Assembly (NCBI RefSeq): GCF_027920805.1
Contig: NZ_JANWOI010000001.1
Coordinates: 248,001-312,000 of the forward strand
Direction of reading: 5' to 3'
Length of the DNA: 64,000 nt
Origin: Govania unica
GTDB lineage: Bacteria > Pseudomonadota > Alphaproteobacteria > Sphingomonadales > Govanellaceae
The position numbers were made by a program, and so were the translations under genes. Under the pieces are notes generated by a model. It did not search any database. It saw only the letters and a program-made list of their open reading frames with translations, and was not told the origin of the DNA. Positions within the stretch are counted from its first letter, which is position 1. Every line of letters starts with the position of its first letter. Positions 1 through 9,004 of this stretch are shown in pieces.

Positions 1-1
1 C

Positions 2-1426
2 TATACCGGAGGACTCGAAGATAAAACGCAACAGATGGAGAATGTGAGGCATTACATCAGCGACGGGCGGGGGACGCCGCGTCTTTACAGCTATTTCAAT
101 GGTGAGAAGATCTACTGGAAATATCGCCTGGCGGGGGAGACGAAATGGCGGCTCCTGTATAGTGATCACATCGGTAGCGATCAGGGCAGTTATTCACCCC
201 AGGGTTTTGGGGAAGATCCGAACAAGCTTTATGTGCTGAAATCGTACGAGGGGCGACAAGCGCTCTGGGTGGTGGATCTCACCGCCCATGAGGATGCAAA
301 ACCTACTGAGACGATAGTCTATGCGAATCCCGAAGCGGATGTTGCCAATGTTCAGACACTTGGAAAATACGACCGCTTGGTGGCCGCAACCTATGCCACG
401 GACAGCACGCATAATGAGTATTTCGATAAGGAGATTGAACGCATCGTGCTTTCGGTCGGGGCGCTTTATCCCGATCAGCAGGTCATGGTCACGGATGAAA
501 GCTGGGATCGGCGATTTTATATCATTTTGGTCACCAGCGACCGTAATTCTGGAATCTATCTGCGCTATGATCGGGAAAACCGTCAAATCAGTATTATAAA
601 TTCCTTATACCCCGAGCTCAAGGGACGAACCCTGTCTCCCATGAAGGCGGTGCGCTTCACGGCTCGGGACGGGGTTAAGGTCACGGGCTACCTGACCCGA
701 CCGCAGGGGGAGAAACAAACCGGATTGCCGCTTGTGGTGCTGCCCCATGGCGGACCCTATGCTCGCGATGTCTGGGGCTATGACTGGCTGCCGCAGTATC
801 TGGCGGCCAAGGGCTATGCGGTGTTGCAGGTCAATTACAGGGGTTCGGCCGGGTATGGTGAGGATTGGAAGGGGCAGGGTGGCTACAAGGCTTGGCGGCA
901 GGCGTTGGATGACATCACCGACGGAGTGCGCGGGAGCATCAAGGCCGGCATCAGCGATCCAGCGCGAATCTGTGCGGTCGGTTGGAGCTATGGCGGCTAT
1001 GCAGCGCTCATGAGTGGTGTCGAGCATGCGGAACTCTATCGTTGCATCGTCAGCGTCGCCGGAGTGACCGACCTCGATATCTATAAATACGAAGCCCGCA
1101 AATATCTGAAGGGCAAGGCGGTCCGGGAATTTGTTGGCAATGAATCTGAAGTGGTCGTGCAGGGCTCACCTTTGAAGCGTGCGGCTCAGCTCAAGGCGCC
1201 GGTCTTGTTGTTCCATGGTGATCGGGACATCAATGTGCAGATCAAACACAGTATAAAGTTGGACGAGGCTTTGACGGCCGCCGCTGTTCCCCATGAGTTC
1301 ATACGCTACAAAGGGGCCGAACACAGTCTGGAGCGGACCAGCTGGCGGGTTGACCTTCTGACCCGTCTCGGGGCGTTTCTTGATCTCCATACCACTGCCC
1401 CGGAGCAGGTGGCCGGGGGGCGATAG
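2..1426 (+). CDS. S9-family (prolyl oligopeptidase-like) serine peptidase, 5' end missing
   Basis: The reading frame is open to the left edge, so the gene starts outside the window; the first in-frame ATG at 35 is probably internal. The C-terminal half is an alpha/beta hydrolase domain of the S9 peptidase family: an HGGP oxyanion segment, the nucleophile elbow GWSYGG with Ser318 (numbered from the Met at 35), an Asp in GDRDINV (396-398) and His430 in GAEHSL. The part before about residue 200 looks like the end of the beta-propeller that gates the active site in this family. It should cleave short peptides, probably in the periplasm, but the missing N-terminus prevents a check for a signal peptide. 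Substrate preference cannot be read from the sequence. Confidence 0.88.
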   Translation, partial: YTGGLEDKTQQMENVRHYISDGRGTPRLYSYFNGEKIYWKYRLAGETKWRLLYSDHIGSDQGSYSPQGFGEDPNKLYVLKSYEGRQALWVVDLTAHEDAKPTETIVYANPEADVANVQTLGKYDRLVAATYATDSTHNEYFDKEIERIVLSVGALYPDQQVMVTDESWDRRFYIILVTSDRNSGIYLRYDRENRQISIINSLYPELKGRTLSPMKAVRFTARDGVKVTGYLTRPQGEKQTGLPLVVLPHGGPYARDVWGYDWLPQYLAAKGYAVLQVNYRGSAGYGEDWKGQGGYKAWRQALDDITDGVRGSIKAGISDPARICAVGWSYGGYAALMSGVEHAELYRCIVSVAGVTDLDIYKYEARKYLKGKAVREFVGNESEVVVQGSPLKRAAQLKAPVLLFHGDRDINVQIKHSIKLDEALTAAAVPHEFIRYKGAEHSLERTSWRVDLLTRLGAFLDLHTTAPEQVAGGR

Positions 1427-1481
1427 AGCGAAGGACCCGTCAAAACCATGGCGCTCGGGGTGGAAAAAGCCAGTATAGCTC

Positions 1482-1510
1482 TTGACGGTCCTGCTTAGCT
1501 CCCGTATACA
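1482..1510 (+). promoter_or_regulatory. Sigma70-type promoter of rpmB
   Basis: TTGACG at 1482-1487 and TATACA at 1505-1510 are separated by 17 bases, a near-consensus housekeeping promoter. It lies about 65 bases before the rpmB start, which fits strong expression of a ribosomal protein gene. A GGAG ribosome-binding site follows at 1561-1564. The assignment rests on sequence match only. Confidence 0.7.
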
Positions 1511-1576
1511 CGCGTCTCGAATTGGCCGCGCTTTTCGGATAGGCGTGGCTTTGGTTATCAGGAGCGGGGACAGACA

Positions 1577-1873
1577 ATGTCACGTGTTTGCGAATTGACT
1601 GGCAAGACGGTTCTTTACGGCAACAAAGTCAGCCATGCCAACAACAAGAGCCGTCGGCGCTTTCTGCCGAATCTGAACAACGTGTCGCTTCTGTCCGACG
1701 CGCTGAACCAGAGCGTTCGGTTCCGTATCTCAGCCAATGCCCTGCGCACGGTCGAGCATAACGGTGGTCTCGATAGCTATCTTATGAAGACGCGCTCCGA
1801 CAATCTGTCGCTGAAGGCGCGCCGCCTGAAGAAGCTGATCGAAAAGAAACAGGAAGTTGTTGTAGCTGCCTAA
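1577..1873 (+). CDS. rpmB: 50S ribosomal protein L28
   Basis: The 98-residue product is full length for the alphaproteobacterial form of L28, a basic protein of the large ribosomal subunit. The N-terminal [10 protein letters not shown] segment, the NNKSRRRF motif and the basic C-terminal helix are characteristic. The ATG at 1577 has a GGAG site upstream. The gene is monocistronic: it has its own promoter at 1482-1510 and a strong hairpin terminator directly after its stop codon. Confidence 0.97.
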   Translation: MSRVCELTGKTVLYGNKVSHANNKSRRRFLPNLNNVSLLSDALNQSVRFRISANALRTVEHNGGLDSYLMKTRSDNLSLKARRLKKLIEKKQEVVVAA

Positions 1874-1896
1874 GGCGCGACAATCCTCAGAATTCT

Positions 1897-1929
1897 AAAA
1901 AGCCGCTGTGTTTACAGCGGCTTTTTTTT
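1897..1929. terminator. Bidirectional intrinsic terminator between rpmB and a convergent esterase-like gene
   Basis: Arms AGCCGCTG (1901-1908) and CAGCGGCT (1915-1922) enclose a six-base loop. An A run (1897-1901) lies on the left and a T run (1922-1929) on the right, so the hairpin can end transcription from both sides. The stop codon of the minus-strand gene (1928-1930) lies inside the T run, so the two convergent genes share this terminator. Confidence 0.88.
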
Positions 1930-2971
1930 ATGGCTCGTTCAGTTGGAACATCATCAGGAGCGTGTTCTGCAGCGGGTGATAATTATCATCCGAGACGAGA
2001 TAGACAAAGATCTCGCCCGCTGGCCCCTCCCGCACAGCGATGCCTTCCATATTATCGACGTGATAGGGATAGGAGAGCATCGCGAGTTCGCGGCCTCTGA
2101 CCGTCGCCCCGGGCTTGAGATCGGTGGCGGCGATGTATTTGACCCTGGCGGCGACGCCCTGAAGCAGGGTGAAGCGGCGCTCCAGCACCAGAAGATCGCC
2201 GTTCGGCAGGGTCGCGAGGTCGGTGGGCTTGAAATTATTGCCGGTTTGATAGAACAGGCTCAGGCTCCGGTCGCCGTCGAGGATCCAGGCCGGGGTGATG
2301 CCAGCCTCAGGGCCGCCCTCTTCGGCAATGGCGAACAGGCGGCCGTCCTTCAACCGGGTCAACGATTCGAGGCCGCCATTTCCGGGCAATGCGGCGATGG
2401 CCGTGGCGATGTTTGCCGGGAGGGGCAGGGGATGGGCTGCTTTTTGCTCCATGACATCGCCGAAGGTCGCGTTGTACTGCCACAGACGATGCTGGCCTTC
2501 GAAGGCGACGATCAGACCGCCGGGGATCTCCGTCAGCGCCTCGGCATCGGAGCCCCAGCGCTTGCTGGTGATGAGGGGCTGGCCCTCAGGGTCGAGAATC
2601 GGTGAAATTCTGAGGTCATGGGCCCCGCTGAGCTGACCGTTCCGATAGTCGAGCGTGGCGACGACCCAAAAGCCGCGATCGGACACGGCCAGAAATTCGC
2701 GGCCGTCCGCAGACACCAGCAGGGAGGACAGGCCACCGAATCGGCGGTCGCCGCTTTGCAGAACCAATCCGCCGAGATAGCCCAGCTGGCCCACCGATCG
2801 AACGGTGCTGAGGTCGCGATGGAGCGGCAGGGCCGTGGTCCGGAGCGGTTCGGCGCTCAGGGACCGTTCGGGCGTGAGATTGGAGAGCGATTCGTAAGGA
2901 TTGGCCGGGCTGCAACTGTTGACCATGACGGACAGCAGCAGGGCGGCCGTGAGCTTCGGAAGTCTGGCCAT
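1928..2971 (-). CDS. Esterase-like activity of phytase family protein, predicted lipoprotein
   Basis: The product resembles the phytase-like esterase family (Pfam PF13449), a beta-propeller fold seen in secreted phosphatase/esterase-like proteins. Family features include GGLSSL near the start of the domain, VSDRGFWV, DAEALTEIPGG, NGGLESL, LVLERRFTLLQG and the terminal DNMEGIA and SDDN segments. The ATG at 2971 gives a short basic n-region, a hydrophobic stretch and a Cys in VNSC that can serve as a lipoprotein attachment site, though the lipobox is not ideal; an upstream in-frame ATG at 3004 has no visible ribosome-binding site. It is a clear paralogue of the protein at 4032-5072. The biochemical substrate is unknown. 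Confidence 0.82.
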   Translation of the reverse strand: MARLPKLTAALLLSVMVNSCSPANPYESLSNLTPERSLSAEPLRTTALPLHRDLSTVRSVGQLGYLGGLVLQSGDRRFGGLSSLLVSADGREFLAVSDRGFWVVATLDYRNGQLSGAHDLRISPILDPEGQPLITSKRWGSDAEALTEIPGGLIVAFEGQHRLWQYNATFGDVMEQKAAHPLPLPANIATAIAALPGNGGLESLTRLKDGRLFAIAEEGGPEAGITPAWILDGDRSLSLFYQTGNNFKPTDLATLPNGDLLVLERRFTLLQGVAARVKYIAATDLKPGATVRGRELAMLSYPYHVDNMEGIAVREGPAGEIFVYLVSDDNYHPLQNTLLMMFQLNEP

Positions 2972-3065
2972 GAACGATCCGTGGCGTAAGAGGTCAAGGT
3001 CCATATGGTCAAAAGAGACAGGATGACGCTATCCTTTTGCATCTGAACAAGGAAGGGATGATGTG

Positions 3066-3881
3066 ATGACCCGAGATGACGACGTGATGATGGTGGACGA
3101 TCTCATTCCGGCGCTTGTGGGGGCGGATCGGCGTCAGGTTCTTAAACTTCTGGGGGGCGTGCCCTTGGCGACCCTGCTGGCCAATCCGGCGCTGGCCGCC
3201 GCTGTGGCGCGTAATCTGGAGACCGTCTCTATCCGCACTCATTCAGGGCGTGAGGTGAGCGCGAGCTATATCGCCCCGGCCGAAGGCAAGGCGCGGGCGG
3301 CGGTGATCATGATCCACGAATGGTGGGGCCTCAACAGTCAGATCAAAGCCGTGGCCGCTGATCTCGCCGCCAAGGAGGGCTATGCCGTGATCGCGGTGGA
3401 TCTGTTCAACGGCGCCGTGACCGATAACACCGAGGCGGCCATGGCCCAGGTGCGCGGCGTGAAGCCGGAGGAAGCGCAGGAGACCCTGGCCGCCTGGCTC
3501 GCTTGGGCCAAGGCGCGCGGGGCTGTGAAGCGGGCGACGCTCGGCTGGTGTTTCGGCGGCGGCTGGTCCTTGAATGCGTCGCTCGCCACGCCGGTGGATG
3601 CGACGGTGATTTATTACGGCAATGTGGCCAAAACAGCGGCGGAGCTTGCGTCCTTGAAGGGCCCCGTCCTTGGCCATTTCGCCCGCCGGGACGCCCATAT
3701 CAATGAAGCCATGGTAACTGGCTTCGAGAGCGCGATGAAAGAAGCCGGAAAATCGCTCAACGTCTATTGGTATGACGCCGACCATGCCTTCGCCAACCCC
3801 ACAAGCGCAAGCTATGTGGAACGCGACGCGGCCTTGGCCTGGGAACGGACGACGGAGTTTTTGCGGAAGATGCTTGCCTGA
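3066..3881 (+). CDS. Dienelactone hydrolase family protein with Tat-type signal
   Basis: This alpha/beta hydrolase has the family nucleophile in GWCFGG (Cys162), a Glu in MIHEWWGL, an Asp in ARRDAHIN and a His in DADHAFANP. Such enzymes hydrolyse dienelactone or related cyclic esters. The N-terminus contains DRRQVLKLLGG followed by a hydrophobic stretch and an ALA-AA cleavage region, which resembles a twin-arginine export signal, so the enzyme is probably periplasmic, unlike the cytoplasmic enzyme of chloroaromatic pathways. The ATG at 3066 follows a GGAAGGG site; a GTG at 3063 is also in frame. It stands alone between two minus-strand esterase-like genes. The real substrate is unknown. Confidence 0.85.
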   Translation: MTRDDDVMMVDDLIPALVGADRRQVLKLLGGVPLATLLANPALAAAVARNLETVSIRTHSGREVSASYIAPAEGKARAAVIMIHEWWGLNSQIKAVAADLAAKEGYAVIAVDLFNGAVTDNTEAAMAQVRGVKPEEAQETLAAWLAWAKARGAVKRATLGWCFGGGWSLNASLATPVDATVIYYGNVAKTAAELASLKGPVLGHFARRDAHINEAMVTGFESAMKEAGKSLNVYWYDADHAFANPTSASYVERDAALAWERTTEFLRKMLA

Positions 3882-3901
3882 GGGGGGAGGCACGGCCTAA
3901 C

Positions 3902-3989
3902 TGTCATTGCCGGGCTTGACCCGGCAATCCATGGTCCAACCGACTGAGCCATGGCCAGATGGATTGCCGGGTCAAGCCCGGCAATGACA
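3902..3989. repeat. Palindromic intergenic repeat, copy 1 (perfect 31-bp arms)
   Basis: The left arm (3902-3932) and right arm (3959-3989) are exact reverse complements over 31 bases, with a 26-base loop. Each arm contains a smaller palindrome, TTGCCGGG-N5-CCCGGCAA. Similar elements appear at 27981 and 28143. It sits between the convergent ends of the dienelactone hydrolase and esterase-like genes, where it could act as a terminator or mRNA-stabilising hairpin. Repeats of this look are frequent in alphaproteobacterial genomes. Confidence 0.9.
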
Positions 3990-4031
3990 ATAGGGAGGGA
4001 GAGAGTGGACCCATGTCCCTCCCCGCCCAGC

Positions 4032-5072
4032 TTAATCCTCAAGCCGGAACATCATCAGGATGGTGCGTTGGAGGGGGAAGTAATTGTCGTCGGACACGAT
4101 ATAGATCAGCGTCTTGCCGTCCGGGCCGGTGCGGGCGGCGATGCCTTCCATATTGTCGATGTTGTAGGGGTAGGAGAGCGTGGCCACTTCCTCGCCATAC
4201 ACGATCTTGCCGTCGCGAAGGTCTTCCTTGCGGATGCGTTTGAGGCGGGCGCCGAGGCCCTGCATGAGCGTGAGCCGGCGTTCGAGCACCATAAGGTCGC
4301 CGTCCGGCAGGGTGGTGAGGTCGGAGGCGCGGAAGCCCTCGGACGCCACGTAACTGAAGCGGGAGATCTGGGTTTCGCCGATGATCCAGGCGGGGACGAT
4401 GTCGCCGCCTTTGGGGTTGTCTTCCGAGATGGCGACAAGAGTGCGGCCATCTTTCAAGGTGGTCAGCGATTCGATACCACCGTTGTTTGGCAGGGTCGCA
4501 AGTTCATCCATGATGGTGACCGGCAGCGGCAAGGGGTGCGGCAGTTTGTGCATCATATAGTCGTTCATGGTCGCGCCATAGACCCACAGTCGATGCCAGC
4601 CTTCAAACCCGACCACAAGGCCGATGCCGGGCAGTTCGGTGAGGGATTCGGCATCACCGTTGTGCTTGGCGGTGTCGCAACTATAGAGGCTCTCCCCCTT
4701 GAGGCCGAGGAGCGGGGAAATCACCAGGTTATGCAGGCCGGTGAGCTGGCCGTTGGTGTAATCGAGGGAGGCCCCGACCCACAGGCCGCAATCGGACACG
4801 GTCAGCATCTGCGAGCCGTCTTCGGAGATGATCAGCGACGACAGGCCGCCAAGGCGCGGATCGCTGCTTTTGATTTTGAGCCCGCCGAGATAGGTGAGCT
4901 TGCCGACTCGGGTCTTGCTGCGGTCTTCGAGATTGAGCGGGATGGCCTCGAAGCTGACAGGGCTTGTGGTGGCGGCACCCTCGGGGCTGGTCTTGATAGG
5001 GGAGCTCGCCTCCGCCGGGGCGAGGGCGAGACCAGTGATCAGCATCAGCAGGGCGACAACAAGCTGTTTCAT
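4032..5072 (-). CDS. Esterase-like activity of phytase family protein (paralogue), exported
   Basis: The 346-residue product matches the protein at 1928-2971 along its whole length: [62 protein letters not shown] and SDDNYFPLQ have counterparts in the same order. A typical signal peptide is present ([18 protein letters not shown] followed by PAEAS), so it is probably periplasmic. Its ATG overlaps the cobT stop in an ATGA at 5069-5072, which suggests translational coupling to the cobaltochelatase operon. No published link between this family and cobalamin synthesis is assumed here. Function is unknown beyond the fold. Confidence 0.83.
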   Translation of the reverse strand: MKQLVVALLMLITGLALAPAEASSPIKTSPEGAATTSPVSFEAIPLNLEDRSKTRVGKLTYLGGLKIKSSDPRLGGLSSLIISEDGSQMLTVSDCGLWVGASLDYTNGQLTGLHNLVISPLLGLKGESLYSCDTAKHNGDAESLTELPGIGLVVGFEGWHRLWVYGATMNDYMMHKLPHPLPLPVTIMDELATLPNNGGIESLTTLKDGRTLVAISEDNPKGGDIVPAWIIGETQISRFSYVASEGFRASDLTTLPDGDLMVLERRLTLMQGLGARLKRIRKEDLRDGKIVYGEEVATLSYPYNIDNMEGIAARTGPDGKTLIYIVSDDNYFPLQRTILMMFRLED

Positions 5073-6934
5073 CGCCGCGCCCCCCGGCGCTGCGCCTGAC
5101 GTCCGGCGTTCTGCGTCTCGTCAAACAGCGCGGCGAGCTGATCGGTCATGGCGCCGCCCAGCTGCTCGGCGTCCATGATGGTGACGGCGCGGCGATAATA
5201 GCGGGTCACATCATGGCCGATGCCGATGGCGATAAGTTCGACCGGGGAGCGGGTCTCGATCCAGTCGATGGCTTCGCGCAGATGACGTTCGAGATAATTC
5301 CCGGCATTGGCCGACAGCGTGCTGTCATCGACTGGCGCGCCGTCTGAAATCACCATCAGGATGCGGCGTTCTTCGGGGCGGCCGACAATGCGGTTATGGG
5401 CCCAAAGCAGCGCTTCGCCGTCGATGTTTTCCTTCAAAAGCCCCTCGCGCAGCATGAGCCCGAGGCTGTTGCGGGCCCGTCGCCAGGGCGTGTCGGCGGT
5501 TTTATAGATGATATGGCGAAGGTCGTTCAGGCGTCCGGGATTAACCGGCTTGCCGTTTTCGATCCATTTCTCGCGTGATTGTCCACCCTTCCAGGCCCGG
5601 GTGGTGAAGCCAAGGACCTCGCATTTGACGCCGCAGCGTTCAAGCGTGCGGGCCAGAATATCGGCCGACAGCGCGGCAATGGTGATCGGCCGTCCGCGCA
5701 TGGAGCCCGAATTGTCGATCAGGAGCGTGACCACGGTATCGCGGAACCGGGTGTCGCTTTCGACCTTGAACGACAGCGGGTGCATGGGGTCGATGATGAT
5801 GCGCGAGAGGCGTGCCGAATCAAGAAGCCCCTCCTCCTGATCGAAATGCCAGGAGCGGGTCTGCTGGGCCATCAGCATGCGCTGGAGGCGGTTCGCGAGC
5901 TTGGCCACAGCGCCCTGCAACGGTGACAGTTGCTGATCGAGCGAGCGGCGCAGGCGTTCGAGTTCGTCTTCGTCGCAGAGCGCCGAGGCCTCGATCACCT
6001 CGTCAAAGGTCGTGGTATAGGCGCGGTACTGTTCCGGCAGCGGCTGGCCGTCGAGGTTCGGGCGGTAGGGGCTGGCCCCGCTCGCTTCGTCCTCACCTGC
6101 GGCAGACGCGTCGAGGTCCTCGGCCATGAGATCGGCGGCTTGATCGCTCGGGCTGTCCTCGCCTTCACTTTCACGCATTTCGGCGGGCAGCGAGGTCGAG
6201 CCGTCGCTGTCGGCGGAGCTTTCGCCGGTACCGCTGTCATCCTGTTCTTTGTCCTGCTCGCCGTCGGCGGCCTCGTCATCAGGGGCGAGGTCCTCGGGCG
6301 GCAGATCTTCGGCGAGCTCAAGATCGGCGATGATGGCGCGGGACGCACGGGCAAAGGCCGCCTGATCGCCAAGCGTCTGGTCAAGATGATTGAGATCGCC
6401 GCCTGCCCGGTCCTCGATCCAGCTCCTGAGGCTGTCGACGGCGGCACGGGCCGGTTCGGGCGGGGTTTTGCCGGTCAGCCGTTCGCGGGCCAGCAGCCCG
6501 AGAATGGTGGCGAGATCGGCATCGGCCGGTTTGTCGGCGGGTTTCGGGACATAGCGGCTGAAGGTTTTCTCAAGCGCGGCGTCGAGATTGGCGGCACAAC
6601 CCGCCATGCCTTCGCTGCCATAAGCTTCGACCCGGGCCTGTTCAAGCGCGTCATAGACCGATCCGGCCATTTCGCCGACCGGGCGATAGGCTTTGTGGAC
6701 TGCCTTGTCATGATGGCGTCGGCGCAGGGCGAAGGCGTCGGCGACGCCACGGATTTCGGCCGCTTCCTGGGGGTCGAGGTCGCGCGACGGCAACGGCAGG
6801 CGCGCGATGGGCGAGGCCGGGGCGGGACGATCGGTGCCGAACTGCACTTCAAGCTCGCCGTCACGGGCTATGGCCCGGAGCGCCGAGGTGACGGCCAGTT
6901 TGAACGGATCTACGGGATTGCCGCGAGGTTTCAC
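5069..6934 (-). CDS. cobT: Cobaltochelatase subunit CobT
   Basis: CobT is a subunit of the ATP-dependent cobaltochelatase (CobN-CobS-CobT), which inserts cobalt into hydrogenobyrinate a,c-diamide in the aerobic cobalamin pathway. The product has a conserved N-terminal helical region (PVDPFK at 8-13), an acidic low-complexity linker at about 205-285 and a C-terminal von Willebrand A domain with the metal-binding DNSGS motif at 407-411. It begins with GTG, 16 bases after the cobS stop, without an obvious Shine-Dalgarno site, so coupling to cobS is likely. CobN is not in the window. Length (621 residues) is normal for the family. Confidence 0.95.
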   Translation of the reverse strand: MKPRGNPVDPFKLAVTSALRAIARDGELEVQFGTDRPAPASPIARLPLPSRDLDPQEAAEIRGVADAFALRRRHHDKAVHKAYRPVGEMAGSVYDALEQARVEAYGSEGMAGCAANLDAALEKTFSRYVPKPADKPADADLATILGLLARERLTGKTPPEPARAAVDSLRSWIEDRAGGDLNHLDQTLGDQAAFARASRAIIADLELAEDLPPEDLAPDDEAADGEQDKEQDDSGTGESSADSDGSTSLPAEMRESEGEDSPSDQAADLMAEDLDASAAGEDEASGASPYRPNLDGQPLPEQYRAYTTTFDEVIEASALCDEDELERLRRSLDQQLSPLQGAVAKLANRLQRMLMAQQTRSWHFDQEEGLLDSARLSRIIIDPMHPLSFKVESDTRFRDTVVTLLIDNSGSMRGRPITIAALSADILARTLERCGVKCEVLGFTTRAWKGGQSREKWIENGKPVNPGRLNDLRHIIYKTADTPWRRARNSLGLMLREGLLKENIDGEALLWAHNRIVGRPEERRILMVISDGAPVDDSTLSANAGNYLERHLREAIDWIETRSPVELIAIGIGHDVTRYYRRAVTIMDAEQLGGAMTDQLAALFDETQNAGRQAQRRGARR

Positions 6935-6950
6935 AGTGATTGTTGTCTAC

Positions 6951-7955
6951 TTACTGGGCCGCAAGAGTCGGCTTTTTCACGGCGCTATCGGGCAAATCTT
7001 CACCAAAGCAGCGCTGGTAATATTCGGCCACGAGCGGCCGTTCAAGCTCGTCACATTTGTTGAGGAAAGTGACGCGGAAGGCAAAGCCGATGTCGTTGCC
7101 GAAAATTTCGGCGTTCTGCGCCCAGGTGATGACCGTGCGCGGCGACATGACGGTGGAGATATCGCCATTGATGAAGGCGCTGCGCGTCAGGTCGGCGAGT
7201 TTCACCATGCTGTGGATAAGACCGCGTCGGGCCGTGGTGTTATAGGACGGCACCTTGGCCAGCACGATGCTTTCTTCCTGCGGATTCGGCAGATAGTTGA
7301 GCGTAGTGACGATGTTCCAGCGGTCCATCTGACCCTGGTTGATCTGCTGCGTGCCATGATAAAGCCCGCTGGTGTCGCCAAGGCCGATGGTGTTGGCGGT
7401 GGCGAACAGGCGGAACGCCGGATGCGGGCGGATGACGCGGTTCTGATCGAGCAGCGTCAGCTTGCCTTCGACTTCGAGAATACGCTGGATGACGAACATC
7501 ACGTCCGGCCGTCCGGCATCATATTCGTCGAACACGAGCGCGGTCGCATGTTGCAGCGCCCAGGGCAGGATGCCTTCACGGAATTCGGTTATCTGCTGGC
7601 CGTCCTTGAGGACGATGGCGTCCTTGCCCACAAGATCGATGCGGCTGATATGGCTGTCGAGATTGACGCGGATGCAGGGCCAGTTGAGGCGCGCCGCCAC
7701 CTGCTCGATATGGGTCGATTTGCCGGTGCCGTGATAGCCCTGCACCATAACCCGGCGGTTGTGGGCAAATCCGGCCAGAATGGCGAGGGTGGTGTCATGA
7801 TCGAACACATAGGTCTCGTCACGGTCGGGCACATGCTCGGAGGCTTTGGAGAAGCCCATGACCACCATGTCGCTGTCGATGCCGAAGGTGTCGCGCACGG
7901 AGATTTTGTGATCCGGCAGGAGGGGCAGGGCATTGTCTTCTTTTTTGGTGCTCAT
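6951..7955 (-). CDS. cobS: Cobaltochelatase subunit CobS
   Basis: CobS is the AAA+ ATPase subunit that works with CobT to drive cobalt insertion by CobN. Walker A is GYHGTGKST at 73-81; a Walker B-like segment (LVFDEYDAG) follows at about 140, and the [10 protein letters not shown] segment is the sensor region of MoxR-type AAA+ proteins. Length (334 residues) is typical. It is followed by cobT after 16 bases and preceded by the J-domain gene after 38 bases on the same strand, so the three or four minus-strand genes from 8605 down to 4032 probably form one operon. Confidence 0.96.
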   Translation of the reverse strand: MSTKKEDNALPLLPDHKISVRDTFGIDSDMVVMGFSKASEHVPDRDETYVFDHDTTLAILAGFAHNRRVMVQGYHGTGKSTHIEQVAARLNWPCIRVNLDSHISRIDLVGKDAIVLKDGQQITEFREGILPWALQHATALVFDEYDAGRPDVMFVIQRILEVEGKLTLLDQNRVIRPHPAFRLFATANTIGLGDTSGLYHGTQQINQGQMDRWNIVTTLNYLPNPQEESIVLAKVPSYNTTARRGLIHSMVKLADLTRSAFINGDISTVMSPRTVITWAQNAEIFGNDIGFAFRVTFLNKCDELERPLVAEYYQRCFGEDLPDSAVKKPTLAAQ

Positions 7956-7993
7956 GGTTCACTGCTCGACTTGGACTTTAGAATGATGGGGGA

Positions 7994-8605
7994 TTAGCCC
8001 CGGCTTTCCCAGGCGGCCGCAAGTTTTCGATAGGCGTCGCTGATGCTGCGGAACATGTCCTCGCGCTGCCGGTCACCGCCGTTGGCGTCGGGATGATACT
8101 GCTTCACAAGCAGTTTGTATGCCTTTTTGATGTCGGCTTTTGTCGCCTGCATGTCAAGCCCGAGCGTGGCGAGGGCCTCGCGCTCGGCGGCGCTCAGCGG
8201 CCGGTTGCCGGGGGCGAACTGGGCGGTTTGCGGGCGCTCGGCAAAGGGGCCTCGGCCTTTTCGGATATCGTCCCCGAAGATATCAAGGGGATCATGGGCC
8301 TCGGTGGTTTCCGCCGTCGGCCCAAGTCGCCCAAGTTTCCAGGTTGGCCGGTGCCAGCCCGGGACCTCGCGCTGGAACTGGTCGATTTCGTCCGTGGACA
8401 TATCCTTGAAATAGTCCCATTGGGCGTTGTAGGCACGGGCATGTTCGCGGCAGAACCAGTAATAGTCGTCAAGCTGGTCGCGTGCCTTCGGGGCCCGGTG
8501 CTCGCCCGGGGCGGCGCAGTCGGGCTGGTCGCACAGGCGCGCGGCCCCGCGATCCCCAAAGGATTTGAGGCCAAGGAACGGGTTGCGGCTCTGGTCGGCG
8601 GTCAC
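7994..8605 (-). CDS. J-domain (DnaJ-like) protein
   Basis: The C-terminal 60 residues form a J domain with ADIKKAYKLLVKQYHPD, including the HPD tripeptide that stimulates the ATPase of Hsp70 (DnaK). The N-terminal part carries four cysteines (LCDQPDC near residue 25 and FCREH near 52), which suggests a small metal-binding or structural knob. The first codon is GTG. The gene lies directly upstream of cobS, a position seen in other alphaproteobacteria. A role in folding the cobaltochelatase complex is possible but is inference. It lacks the Gly/Phe and zinc-finger domains of true DnaJ. Confidence 0.88.
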   Translation of the reverse strand: MTADQSRNPFLGLKSFGDRGAARLCDQPDCAAPGEHRAPKARDQLDDYYWFCREHARAYNAQWDYFKDMSTDEIDQFQREVPGWHRPTWKLGRLGPTAETTEAHDPLDIFGDDIRKGRGPFAERPQTAQFAPGNRPLSAAEREALATLGLDMQATKADIKKAYKLLVKQYHPDANGGDRQREDMFRSISDAYRKLAAAWESRG

Positions 8606-8629
8606 GGCGTGTCTCGACCTTTCTTGCTG

Positions 8630-8646
8630 AGTGAGAGGCTCTCACT
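8630..8646. promoter_or_regulatory. 17-bp perfect palindrome between the J-domain gene and bolA
   Basis: AGTGAGAG (8630-8637), one central G, and CTCTCACT (8639-8646) form a perfect inverted repeat in the divergent promoter region. A TATATA sequence follows at once (8647-8652 region) and could be a -10 element for bolA. The palindrome looks like an operator for a dimeric regulator; the regulator is unknown. Confidence 0.5.
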
Positions 8647-8707
8647 TATATAGTCAGTCATGAGCCGCCCGCAAAGGGCGCGGCGCGATTTTCGAGGAGT
8701 GCGGCGG

Positions 8708-9004
8708 ATGACCATGGCGGAGCGGATTCGGACCAAGATCGAGAGCGGTTTGCAGCCTCTGCGCCTCGAAATCATCAACGAATCGCACAAACATATGGGT
8801 CATGGCGGCTATCACCCGAGCGGAGAAAGCCATTTCAAGCTGGTGGTCGTGGCGGCGGCCTTTGCCGGGCAGTCGCGGGTCAATCGTCAGCGCGCCGTCT
8901 ATGCGCTGCTGGCCGACGAACTGGCGGATACCCTTCATGCGCTGGCGCTGAGCACCTTGACCCCGGATGAAGACGCCGCCTCAGAGCAAAAATCCGAGCA
9001 ATAA
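8708..9004 (+). CDS. bolA: BolA family protein
   Basis: The 98-residue product has the BolA fold signature: an N-terminal helix (IRTKIESGLQPLRLEIINES), a HMGHGGY loop, SHFKLVVV and the C-terminal RQRAVYALLADEL helix with its conserved His near the end. BolA proteins pair with monothiol glutaredoxins in iron-sulfur trafficking and also act as regulators. The ATG at 8708 is chosen because GAGGAG lies 8 bases upstream; an in-frame ATG at 8660 has no such site and adds a basic non-conserved stretch. The last 24 bases overlap the end of the convergent transporter gene. Confidence 0.92.
   Translation: MTMAERIRTKIESGLQPLRLEIINESHKHMGHGGYHPSGESHFKLVVVAAAFAGQSRVNRQRAVYALLADELADTLHALALSTLTPDEDAASEQKSEQ

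Noticed and set aside
3951-5099. A 382-codon plus-strand open frame opposite the second phytase-like gene, and similar frames opposite cobT, cobS, glpD and lysA.
   Set aside because: Each lies fully over a gene with recognised motifs and signal sequences; the translated proteins have low-complexity composition.
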